NCBI GenBank assembly: GCA_964229545.1
Contig: CAXRDP010000027.1
Coordinates: forward strand, 1 to 6,863
Direction: 5' to 3'
Length of the DNA stretch: 6,863 nt
From: UBA724 sp964229545
Lineage (GTDB): Bacteria; Bacteroidota; Bacteroidia; Flavobacteriales; Flavobacteriaceae
The notes under the pieces are model-generated. The model was not told the DNA's origin. It saw only the letters and a list, made by a program, of their open reading frames with translations, and did not search any database. This document shows, one piece after another, positions 1 to 6,379 of this stretch. The position numbers and the translations under genes are program-made. Every line of letters begins with the position of its first letter. Positions within the stretch are counted from its first letter, which is position 1.

Positions 1-49
1 GCGACGAGGTAACGCCTCCGGTGACAAAAACATATTTGGGTTCAGGCAT
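1..49 (-). CDS. pyrG: CTP synthase, N-terminal 16 codons only (runs off left edge)
   Basis: Reading leftwards from the ATG at 49-47 gives MPEPKYVFVTGGVTSS, followed by one more base at the window edge. This matches the start of CTP synthase, whose N-terminal synthetase domain opens with a (Y/V)(I/V)FVTGGVxSSxGKG nucleotide-binding segment. The enzyme aminates UTP to CTP using ATP and ammonia from glutamine, in the cytoplasm. Only this first motif is visible, so neither the synthetase active site nor the glutaminase domain can be checked. The other nearby ATG (59-57) is out of frame and reaches a stop after five codons, which supports 49 as the start. The gene follows the LysM protein by 62 bases and has its own promoter-like element at 72-79, so it may be transcribed independently. 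The call rests on a short but very characteristic motif. Confidence 0.87.
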   Translation of the reverse strand, partial: MPEPKYVFVTGGVTSS

Positions 50-71
50 AGTTTTTCATGTGTTACAGCGT

Positions 72-79
72 CAAAAGTA
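72..79 (-). promoter_or_regulatory. Bacteroidota-type -7 element upstream of pyrG
   Basis: On the minus strand these bases read TACTTTTG, a full match to the TAnnTTTG -7 consensus recognised by the Bacteroidota housekeeping sigma factor. If the final G is at -4, transcription would start near position 68, giving a leader of about 19 bases before the pyrG ATG. A TTTG that could serve as the -33 element lies at 105-108 with about 25 bases between the two, slightly longer than usual, so the upstream half is weak. The gap from 50 to 111 has no convincing terminator for the preceding gene; its only hairpin has a 4-bp stem. Confidence 0.5.
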
Positions 80-111
80 CGAAACCCCTTCGAGAATTTT
101 GGCGCAAAGTT

Positions 112-1893
112 TTATTCATTCAGTTCAATCGTTTCAAAGCCCTGGTGCTGTAATAAATAGATGCTGTTGTTTCTGTAACCTAAGCCCGAAGCATCCGGCT
201 CAAACAAAAATTTGTTCTGCAAATATTGGGTTTCGCCTATGGAAAAACCATCAAACAATTTTCTTCTTATAGCGGTGCGTAAAATCAAGTCCAATACCAA
301 CTCATAGCCCCTCACAGCTTCACGAGAAGGGACAGCTCCAAATCGTTCTTGGTACGTGGCCTGAAACTCGGCTAGGGCAACCGGGTTGATGTTGTAAGCC
401 GCCGTGTAGGTAAACCTTAAATTTCCAAGATGTCCTTGGTCTATGTTGTCATCGTCATACACATTGTCTCTGTAGGTTGTAAGCAGTCGGATGCTGCGTT
501 CATCGCTTTGTTGGGCATTAAGCATCGAAGTCATGCTAATTACCAGATTGGGTTCGTCGGCTTCTAAAAACACCCAATTGGGCTCAAAATTGGATGAAAG
601 CGAGTCGACCAATTCGGGTTTTACAAAGCCAAACTCCGCATCAGGTCGGATGACTTCAGCCAAGGGAAACTTGCTTTTTAACTTTTGAAGCATGGAATTG
701 CTTTTCTGATCGGCTACAATCAACACGCAAGGGTTTTCCTCGGTGGTGTCAAGCGAGTCTATGTAGCGCAACATACGTTGTTGTAGGTCCTCTTTTTTAG
801 GCATCGAATGGACCACGTTGGGCCGCATAACCAAAGGATTGGTGGTCAACGGGGAGACTACCGGAATATTTTTGGATTGCAAATGCGAGGAGATCGCATT
901 GAAGTGCTTGGGGATAAAGGGGCCCACCACAAAATCATAGTCTGAAAAATCATTTTCTCGAACAATTTTTTGGACTTTGGCAGTGCTGTTTTCAGTGTCA
1001 AAAACGCTGAAATCTATACTGAGGTCGTTGGCGACCAATTCGTCTACAGCCATCCGCGCACCAGCGTAAAAATCCAACGAAAGCGTGGCCAAGTTGCGTG
1101 ATTGTAATATTTCGGCAGTTTGTTCCAACGAGTCTAAGGTAATGGTCGGCAATCGGAAAGGTGCCAACAGTGCCAACTTAACAACCGGCAACACCCGAAC
1201 GCTGTCCCGAAGGTTGGCTTTTTCTACAAGCAAGTTGTCTTGGATATCAAACTTTGAAGAAGTGGTTTTGGGAATCTTAAGTACCATTCCTGCCAGCAAA
1301 CCTTTTTCGGCAAGCTGTGGGTTGAGCACCAATAGGCTGTCACGAGAAATACCCAATTTTTTTTCAATGCGATAATACCCCTCTTTGGGTTTGACGGTGT
1401 AGTAATTAAAGTTTGGGTCAACACCACTGGGCTGTGCGCTAGTAAGCGGTATGCGTAATTGTTGTCCGATCTCAAGCACCTCACCCATTTCCGGGTTGCG
1501 TTGTTGGAGGGCTTCTAGTGTAATGCCATAGGTGTAGGCAATGCGCCAGCGTGTCTCTCCTTTTTGAACCGTATGTAACTTAAAATCGGCTGCCTTTTTA
1601 GGTGGTAGTTTGCGATAGCGCGGAATTTTGAGTTTGGTTCTTCTTTTCAAGCCATTGGCGGCCTCAGGATTGTAGTGAAGTAGTTGTTCTTCGCTGATGT
1701 TATAGCGTTGACTCAACCCGAACGCGGTCTCACCCTTTCTGACTTTGTGTACGATAAAGTGTGTACGGAGTGAGGCATCCGGATCTTGGGCTTGAACCTC
1801 AAGAGGCAGAAGCAGTATACCTACCAACAACAATAGGCCGTACAAAAATCTACTCCCACTCAATGGTTGCAGGAGGTTTGGAGCTGATGTCAT
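112..1893 (-). CDS. Exported protein with three LysM repeats and a periplasmic-binding-protein-like domain
   Basis: The 593-residue product begins with a signal peptide: Arg15, a Leu-rich core at about 17-30, and a probable signal peptidase I site after VQA (33-35). Three LysM repeats follow at about 48-91, 106-149 and 163-208, each starting near H(K/T)VxKGET or YYTVKPKEG and ending in (K/R)IP. The second repeat is the most typical and the third is degenerate. LysM repeats bind the glycan of peptidoglycan. From about residue 238 (VKLALLAPF) to the end, the sequence resembles the type 1 periplasmic binding fold of amino-acid ABC transporter binding proteins, with FYAGARMAVDEL, a YDFVVGPF segment and a NIPVVSPLTTNP segment. 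No permease or ATPase gene is adjacent, so solute import is doubtful; a cell-wall sensing or scaffolding role is inference. The ATG overlaps the end of guaA by 44 bases. A TTG at 1863-1861 would give a shorter, more standard signal peptide. Confidence 0.85.
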   Translation of the reverse strand: MTSAPNLLQPLSGSRFLYGLLLLVGILLLPLEVQAQDPDASLRTHFIVHKVRKGETAFGLSQRYNISEEQLLHYNPEAANGLKRRTKLKIPRYRKLPPKKAADFKLHTVQKGETRWRIAYTYGITLEALQQRNPEMGEVLEIGQQLRIPLTSAQPSGVDPNFNYYTVKPKEGYYRIEKKLGISRDSLLVLNPQLAEKGLLAGMVLKIPKTTSSKFDIQDNLLVEKANLRDSVRVLPVVKLALLAPFRLPTITLDSLEQTAEILQSRNLATLSLDFYAGARMAVDELVANDLSIDFSVFDTENSTAKVQKIVRENDFSDYDFVVGPFIPKHFNAISSHLQSKNIPVVSPLTTNPLVMRPNVVHSMPKKEDLQQRMLRYIDSLDTTEENPCVLIVADQKSNSMLQKLKSKFPLAEVIRPDAEFGFVKPELVDSLSSNFEPNWVFLEADEPNLVISMTSMLNAQQSDERSIRLLTTYRDNVYDDDNIDQGHLGNLRFTYTAAYNINPVALAEFQATYQERFGAVPSREAVRGYELVLDLILRTAIRRKLFDGFSIGETQYLQNKFLFEPDASGLGYRNNSIYLLQHQGFETIELNE

Positions 1894-3376
1894 AGACTAC
1901 TCTGTTTATTCCTTTTACTTTGTTGATGATTTGGTTGGAAATGTCTTGTAAAAAACTGTAAGGCAAATCCACCCAATCAGCGGTCATACCGTCAGTAGAC
2001 TCAACCGCACGAAGGGCCACACACTTTTCATAGGTGCGCTCATCGCCCATCACACCCACACTGTTGACAGGCAGCAGCATGGCACCGGCTTGCCAGACTT
2101 TGTCATACCAGCCCTCGCGGCGCAAGCCTTCTATAAAAATATGATCCACTTCTTGTAGCATGGACACTTTTTCCGCTGTGATATCCCCCAAAATTCGGAT
2201 GGCCAAACCGGGACCCGGAAAAGGATGGCGTCCTAACAATTCTTGAGCCATCCCCATGGAGGCGCCTACACGGCGAACCTCGTCTTTAAACAACATTTTT
2301 AAGGGCTCCACGACTTTGAGTTTCATAAAATCTGGAAGTCCACCCACATTGTGGTGCGATTTGATGGTGGCAGAAGGTCCATTGACAGAAATAGACTCAA
2401 TCACGTCGGGATAGATAGTACCCTGGGCCAACCAACTGGCGCCTTCTATGTTTTTGGCTTCGTCGTCGAAGACCTCGATAAACACTCGGCCGATGGTCTT
2501 TCTTTTCTTTTCGGGATCAGAAATGCCCTTTAGCGCATCTAAAAAACGTTTACCGGCATCCACTCCCTTAACGTTTAAGCCCATGCCCTCATATTGTTGG
2601 AGTACATTTTCGAATTCGTTTTTTCGAAGCAAGCCATTGTTGACAAAAATGCAGTGAAGCCGCTCCCCGATGGCTCTGTGGAGCAACATGGCGGCTACTG
2701 AAGAATCTACCCCGCCGGACAAGCCCAAAACCACATGGTCGTCTTTCAATTGGTCTTTGAGCGCGGCTATGGTCATGTCAACAAAAGAATCTGGTGTCCA
2801 ATCTTGTTGCACGCCGGCTATGTTTACCAAAAAGTTTTCCAGGAGCTTTTTACCATCCGTGGAGTGATATACTTCAGGATGAAACTGAATGGCAAAAGTA
2901 TCCTCGCCCTCAATGGTGTATGCGGCATTTTCTACATCTGCAGTACTGGCGAGTCTAACCCCGTTTTTGGGAAGGGTTTTTATGGTGTCACTATGACTCA
3001 TCCACACTTGTGAACCGTTGTTGATTTGGTCAAAAAGCGCATGGCCATTGACCTGTGCCAGCTTCGCGCGACCGTATTCTCGTATGTTCGAGGGTGCTAC
3101 TTCACCACCGCCAAAATGTGCCAAATATTGTGCCCCATAGCAGACCCCCAACAGTGGAATTTTCCCTCTTATACCACTCAAATCGGGGTGTGGAGCATCG
3201 TCACCACGAACTGAAAAGGGGGAACCAGAAAGAATCACAGCCTTAAAAGCCGATACTTCGGCGGGCATGTTATTGTATGGATGAATTTCACAATAAATGT
3301 TGAGCTCTCGAACCCTACGTGCAATCAATTGGGTGTATTGGGAGCCAAAGTCAAGGATGAGCACTTTGTTTTGCAT
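1850..3376 (-). CDS. guaA: GMP synthase (glutamine-hydrolysing)
   Basis: This cytoplasmic enzyme converts XMP to GMP using ATP and glutamine, the last step of de novo guanine nucleotide synthesis. The 508-residue product opens with VLILDFGSQYTQLIARR. Its class I glutamine amidotransferase domain (about 1-190) shows nucleophile Cys79 in GVCYGAQ and the His166/Glu168 pair in FHPE. The ATP-pyrophosphatase domain has the PP-loop SGGVDS at 220-225. The C-terminal dimerisation domain contains GRHPFPGPGLAIR (382-394) and ends with the family signature KPPATIEWE. All catalytic residues are present and the length is normal for Bacteroidota. I chose the ATG at 3376; a TTG two codons upstream only adds Met-Cys and lies within the promoter element. 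The gene probably heads a transcript that also includes the LysM protein, whose ATG lies inside the guaA C-terminus. Confidence 0.97.
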   Translation of the reverse strand: MQNKVLILDFGSQYTQLIARRVRELNIYCEIHPYNNMPAEVSAFKAVILSGSPFSVRGDDAPHPDLSGIRGKIPLLGVCYGAQYLAHFGGGEVAPSNIREYGRAKLAQVNGHALFDQINNGSQVWMSHSDTIKTLPKNGVRLASTADVENAAYTIEGEDTFAIQFHPEVYHSTDGKKLLENFLVNIAGVQQDWTPDSFVDMTIAALKDQLKDDHVVLGLSGGVDSSVAAMLLHRAIGERLHCIFVNNGLLRKNEFENVLQQYEGMGLNVKGVDAGKRFLDALKGISDPEKKRKTIGRVFIEVFDDEAKNIEGASWLAQGTIYPDVIESISVNGPSATIKSHHNVGGLPDFMKLKVVEPLKMLFKDEVRRVGASMGMAQELLGRHPFPGPGLAIRILGDITAEKVSMLQEVDHIFIEGLRREGWYDKVWQAGAMLLPVNSVGVMGDERTYEKCVALRAVESTDGMTADWVDLPYSFLQDISNQIINKVKGINRVVYDISSKPPATIEWE

Positions 3377-3379
3377 GCA

Positions 3380-3387
3380 CAAAAATA
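3380..3387 (-). promoter_or_regulatory. Bacteroidota-type -7 element abutting the guaA start codon
   Basis: The minus strand reads TATTTTTG here, a full TAnnTTTG match, with only three bases (3379-3377) between it and the guaA ATG. If the final G is at -4, as the name of the element implies, +1 coincides with the A of the ATG and the mRNA would be leaderless. The best upstream TTG (3414-3416) leaves a spacer of about 26 bases, which is long, so the -33 half is poor. The 59-base gap contains no recognisable Shine-Dalgarno sequence. Confidence 0.5.
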
Positions 3388-3413
3388 CAATTTATACGGG
3401 GTTTGCCTCGATT

Positions 3414-3429
3414 CAAAAATCACTTTTTG
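3414..3429. repeat. Small AT-rich inverted repeat in the bshC-guaA gap
   Basis: CAAAAA and TTTTTG flank the 4-base loop TCAC, giving a perfect 6-bp stem directly after the bshC stop codon (3436-3438). The stem has a single G-C pair and is unlikely to be a strong terminator alone. It sits between bshC and the guaA promoter-like element, and its TTTTTG arm on the minus strand supplies the only candidate -33 TTG for guaA. Function is uncertain. Confidence 0.3.
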
Positions 3430-3435
3430 TCAACA

Positions 3436-5028
3436 CTATAATGTCACAGACAAAAAGCGCGCGTCTATGGGGTCTATGGCTTCCATCAGCATGGGTAAAA
3501 AAGAATCGCCATAGGTGAGATAAAATTCCGAAAAATTGGAAAATCGTTCTTGCAATTGCCCCATAGGAAACAACGCGCGTTGCAAATCGACTGCCCTTTC
3601 TATCTGATCGACAAGCTTTCGACGCTGGGCCTTTAGCAATCGTTGCTCTAACTTATCGATCCCTTTTTTTTGTTTTTTTTCTTGTGCAGCCACAGCACCC
3701 AAAAAAGAAGCGTCTGTCTTTTGGGCCAAATCGTACAGGTTCTTGAATTGCGTATCCAACTGATTTTTTAAAGAACTCAAATCGATATCAATGTTGCTGA
3801 TTTGGCGTACCCGCAAATTGATAAGCGCATTGGGCTCCAGAAAGAGGTCTTGGTCTGTAAGCTCCAAACGTTGGGCTTTTTTTTCTTGCTTTTCAGTCTT
3901 AAGCAGCACCGAACTGCGTAATTTCAGCATGGGCAAGATTAGCCCAAAAGCATCAAAACTGTCTTTAAGCTGCAACCAGTAAGCGAGTTCAGCGCCACCA
4001 CCCACATAGGCCACGTTGGGCAGTATGGTTTCTTGGTAAAGGGGGCGCATGAGTGCGTTGGGCGAAAAACATTCGGGTGAGTTGTTGGCCAAGTCGATGA
4101 TTTCTTTTTTAGAAAATTTTTGATCGAAGTCGACAACAACATAGTCCGCTCCCTTTACATCAATTCGGTTTCTGGATTGGGGCTGTAGATAAAACAGATT
4201 GATGGGCCTGGGAGTCACTTGGGGTGAAAACTTTTTCTTCAAAGCTTTTTGCAGGGCTGTATGTGTTTTTTGAGCTTTTTCAGAAAGTGTCTGATGTTTT
4301 AGCTCTTTAATAATTGAAGGTGCAAATAGTTTTTTGAGTGAAGGATGGTCCGCATCCAATACGATCAAGCCGTGTTTTCCAAACAAGCGATGGAGCAAAC
4401 ACCGCGTAGCATCGGCAAGGGTTTTATGGTTCAGGTAGGCTTCTTGAAACCACTCTTTCAGCTGATCCGCCTCGGGACTGTTGCCCAAATGTGCAGACCA
4501 AGTTGCAAGAACTTCATCTAAACCTTGTGTAGACATTCTACCTACAGCACCCCTGCTGTCAGCAGGCCAATGTATTTGTTGGCCCTTCGCATAAAAATGG
4601 TTGATTTCTTCAAAATCATGATCCTCGGATGCCATCCAAAAAACAGGAACAAAGCTGTAATCCTTCACACTTTGATTCCACATCTGGGCGATTTTGATTA
4701 TATCAATGATTTTGTACCATGAAAAGATCGGGCCCGTAAAGAGATTGAGCTGGTGCCCAGTGGTCACCGTCAAACATCGCTCATCAGCCAATGTGTCTAT
4801 GGATGCAGGAATGTCTTTCAGGTCTTTGTATTGGTCGCGAATGACCTTTACAAGAACATCTCTTTTGTCTCTTGAAAAACCCTTTTGCTTGGCTTCCAAA
4901 AAAGAAACATCTGGGTTTTTTTCAAAAGGCCTATAAAAGCCCTGCAAATTTGAATCGGACTGAACCACGCGCAATGCCAAATCAGGCAATCGCCCCAATA
5001 ATTCATGACCAAGCCCAGATTTTCGCAT
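3436..5028 (-). CDS. bshC: Bacillithiol biosynthesis cysteine-adding enzyme BshC
   Basis: BshC is the putative ligase that adds cysteine to glucosaminyl-malate in the last step of bacillithiol synthesis, giving the cytoplasmic redox-buffer thiol used by many Firmicutes and Bacteroidota. The 530-residue product is of normal length. It shows the conserved family segments TGHQLNLFTGP (90-100) and VPVFWMASEDHDFEEIN (127-143), a YVGGGAELAYW segment (341-351), and a Lys/Glu/Gln-rich helical region at about 415-490, probably the family's coiled coil, followed by FPMGQLQER (487-495). The first 20 residues do not show the usual N-terminal pattern (a Thr-x-x-Phe-Ser and Asp-Tyr-Leu stretch). The ATG at 5028 is the only normal start, because this frame meets a TAG near 5090 with no ATG, GTG or TTG between. 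The bshA and bshB genes are not in the window. The gene appears to be its own transcription unit. Confidence 0.94.
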   Translation of the reverse strand: MRKSGLGHELLGRLPDLALRVVQSDSNLQGFYRPFEKNPDVSFLEAKQKGFSRDKRDVLVKVIRDQYKDLKDIPASIDTLADERCLTVTTGHQLNLFTGPIFSWYKIIDIIKIAQMWNQSVKDYSFVPVFWMASEDHDFEEINHFYAKGQQIHWPADSRGAVGRMSTQGLDEVLATWSAHLGNSPEADQLKEWFQEAYLNHKTLADATRCLLHRLFGKHGLIVLDADHPSLKKLFAPSIIKELKHQTLSEKAQKTHTALQKALKKKFSPQVTPRPINLFYLQPQSRNRIDVKGADYVVVDFDQKFSKKEIIDLANNSPECFSPNALMRPLYQETILPNVAYVGGGAELAYWLQLKDSFDAFGLILPMLKLRSSVLLKTEKQEKKAQRLELTDQDLFLEPNALINLRVRQISNIDIDLSSLKNQLDTQFKNLYDLAQKTDASFLGAVAAQEKKQKKGIDKLEQRLLKAQRRKLVDQIERAVDLQRALFPMGQLQERFSNFSEFYLTYGDSFLPMLMEAIDPIDARFLSVTL

Positions 5029-5032
5029 GTTG

Positions 5033-5040
5033 CAAAGATA
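5033..5040 (-). promoter_or_regulatory. Bacteroidota-type -7 element abutting the bshC start codon
   Basis: The minus strand reads TATCTTTG, a full TAnnTTTG match, four bases before the bshC ATG. With the final G at -4, transcription would start at 5029, one base before the ATG, so the mRNA would be leaderless or nearly so. A TTTG at 5064-5067 leaves a spacer of about 23 bases, at the upper end of the range reported for flavobacterial promoters. This -33 candidate lies inside the rimO terminator-like hairpin. It is the best-formed of the three promoters here. Confidence 0.55.
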
Positions 5041-5048
5041 AAAGAAGC

Positions 5049-5068
5049 CTTTGAGAATTGTCTCAAAG
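5049..5068 (-). terminator. Hairpin at the end of rimO, possible terminator
   Basis: CTTTGAGA and TCTCAAAG form a perfect 8-bp inverted repeat around a 4-base loop. On the minus strand it starts within the last sense codon of rimO, includes the rimO TGA stop (5065-5063), and is followed by GCTTCTTTTATC, which is T-rich but not a clean T run. The stem has three G-C pairs, so termination may be partial. The bshC promoter-like element follows at once, so this hairpin marks the likely boundary between the amidase-rimO transcript and bshC. Confidence 0.45.
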
Positions 5069-6373
5069 ATTGGACAAAGGCACCCCTTCTAAGTCAAAGT
5101 CCCCAGCGCCGGTAATTTTTACATCGACGAAATCACCTGTTTTGACATAGTATTTCCGGGCGTCTATGTGAACTTCATTGTCCACGTCGGGAGAGTCAAA
5201 CTCTGTACGGCCGATAAAGTAGTCGCCCTCCTTACGGTCAACCAAACACCGGAGACTCTGCCCTATTCTTTCTTGATTTTTTTCCCATGAAATTTGTGAT
5301 TGAAACTCCATGATTTCATTGGCTCTTTGCTGTTTGACTTCTGGGGGTACATCATCTTCAAGTTTATAGGCATGGGTGTTTTCTTCATGACTGTATGCAA
5401 AGCAACCCAATCTGTCAAAACGCATATCACGAACCCAGTTTTTTAAAAGCATGAAATCTGCTTCCGTCTCTCCCGGATAGCCCACAATCAGCGTCGTTCG
5501 TATGGCCATTTGAGGCACTTGCTCGCGAAACTTTTTTAGCAAAGCATTGGTTTTTTCATAGGTCGTTCCTCGACGCATGGACTTGAGCACACGATCAGAA
5601 ATATGCTGCAAAGGAATGTCTATGTAATTGCATATTTTGGGTTCCTCTCGGATGACATCCAACACATCCTCTGGAAATCCCGTAGGAAATGCATAGTGCA
5701 GACGTATCCATTCGATGCCCTCCACTTCCACCAAAGCCCGAAGCAAATCGGCCAACTTTCGGTCTTTGTACAAATCAAGTCCGTAGTAAGTAAGGTCTTG
5801 GGCAATTAAAATCAGTTCTCGGACACCCTCTTTGGCAAGTTTTTGAGCCTCTACAACCAATTCTTCAATAGGTTTTGAGCGGTGTTTGCCCCGCATCAAA
5901 GGGATGGCACAAAAGGAACAAGGGCGGTCACAGCCCTCTGAAATTTTTAGGTACGCATAATGTTTGGGTGTGGTGGTCAATCGCTCCCCAATGAGTTCGT
6001 GTTTGTAATCAGCGCCCAAAGCTTTAAGGAGCAGCGGAAGGTCTGTGGTCCCGAAATACTGATCCACATTGGGTATTTCGGCCTCTAGATCGGGTTTGTA
6101 ACGCTCACTCAAACAGCCTGTGACAAAAACCTTGTCGACCAAACCCTCTTCTTTTTTTTGGGCATAGGTCAATATGGTATTTATGGATTCTTCTTTGGCG
6201 TTATCGATAAAGCCGCAGGTGTTGATCACAACAATATTGCCTTCCTCCTCGTGCGCCACAGTTTTGTTGTTGGCCTTGAGTTGCCCCATCAGTACTTCGG
6301 AATCATAGACGTTCTTGGAACAACCCAAAGTGACTACATTGATTTTATTCTTTTTTAGGGATCTGGTTCGCAT
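5063..6373 (-). CDS. rimO: Ribosomal protein S12 methylthiotransferase
   Basis: RimO is a cytoplasmic radical-SAM enzyme that adds a methylthio group to the beta carbon of a conserved aspartate in ribosomal protein S12 (Asp89 in E. coli numbering). The 436-residue product has the full family layout. The N-terminal methylthiotransferase domain carries the second-cluster cysteines Cys18 (TLGCSKN), Cys53 (NTCGFI) and Cys87 (TGCLSE). The radical-SAM core has Cys148, Cys152 and Cys155 in GCDRPCSFCAIP, with GYPGETEADF at 298-307. A C-terminal TRAM domain spans about 372-436. GCSKN with VYDSE and CAIPLMRGKHRSKP favour RimO over the tRNA enzyme MiaB. The ATG lies 6 bases after the amidase stop, so the two genes are probably co-transcribed. 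The gene ends in a terminator-like hairpin. Length and key residues are normal. Confidence 0.96.
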   Translation of the reverse strand: MRTRSLKKNKINVVTLGCSKNVYDSEVLMGQLKANNKTVAHEEEGNIVVINTCGFIDNAKEESINTILTYAQKKEEGLVDKVFVTGCLSERYKPDLEAEIPNVDQYFGTTDLPLLLKALGADYKHELIGERLTTTPKHYAYLKISEGCDRPCSFCAIPLMRGKHRSKPIEELVVEAQKLAKEGVRELILIAQDLTYYGLDLYKDRKLADLLRALVEVEGIEWIRLHYAFPTGFPEDVLDVIREEPKICNYIDIPLQHISDRVLKSMRRGTTYEKTNALLKKFREQVPQMAIRTTLIVGYPGETEADFMLLKNWVRDMRFDRLGCFAYSHEENTHAYKLEDDVPPEVKQQRANEIMEFQSQISWEKNQERIGQSLRCLVDRKEGDYFIGRTEFDSPDVDNEVHIDARKYYVKTGDFVDVKITGAGDFDLEGVPLSNL

Positions 6374-6379
6374 ATGGTA

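Noticed and set aside
83..97. Small hairpin (CGAA/TTCG around ACCCC) between the LysM gene and pyrG as a terminator.
   Set aside because: The stem is only 4 bp and there is no T run after it on the minus strand.
2893..2900. TACTTTTG on the minus strand inside guaA, a full match to the -7 consensus.
   Set aside because: It encodes Asp-Thr-Phe-Ala in a conserved part of GuaA, no gene starts just downstream, and one such match is expected by chance in a few kilobases.
2735..3013. Plus-strand open frame of 92 codons.
   Set aside because: It lies antisense and fully inside guaA, has no recognisable domain, and is a by-product of the guaA codon pattern. The same applies to the other plus-strand open frames in the window.
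3377..3382. TTG start two codons upstream of the guaA ATG.
   Set aside because: It lies partly within the -7 element and only adds Met-Cys. GuaA proteins of this group start directly before the NKVLILDFGSQ-type segment, so the ATG at 3376 is preferred.
4848..5066. Alternative minus-strand frame of 72 codons over the bshC start, tested as a frameshifted BshC N-terminus.
   Set aside because: Its translation (many Cys and Trp residues) shows no BshC motif, and no single shift joins it to give the usual family N-terminus.
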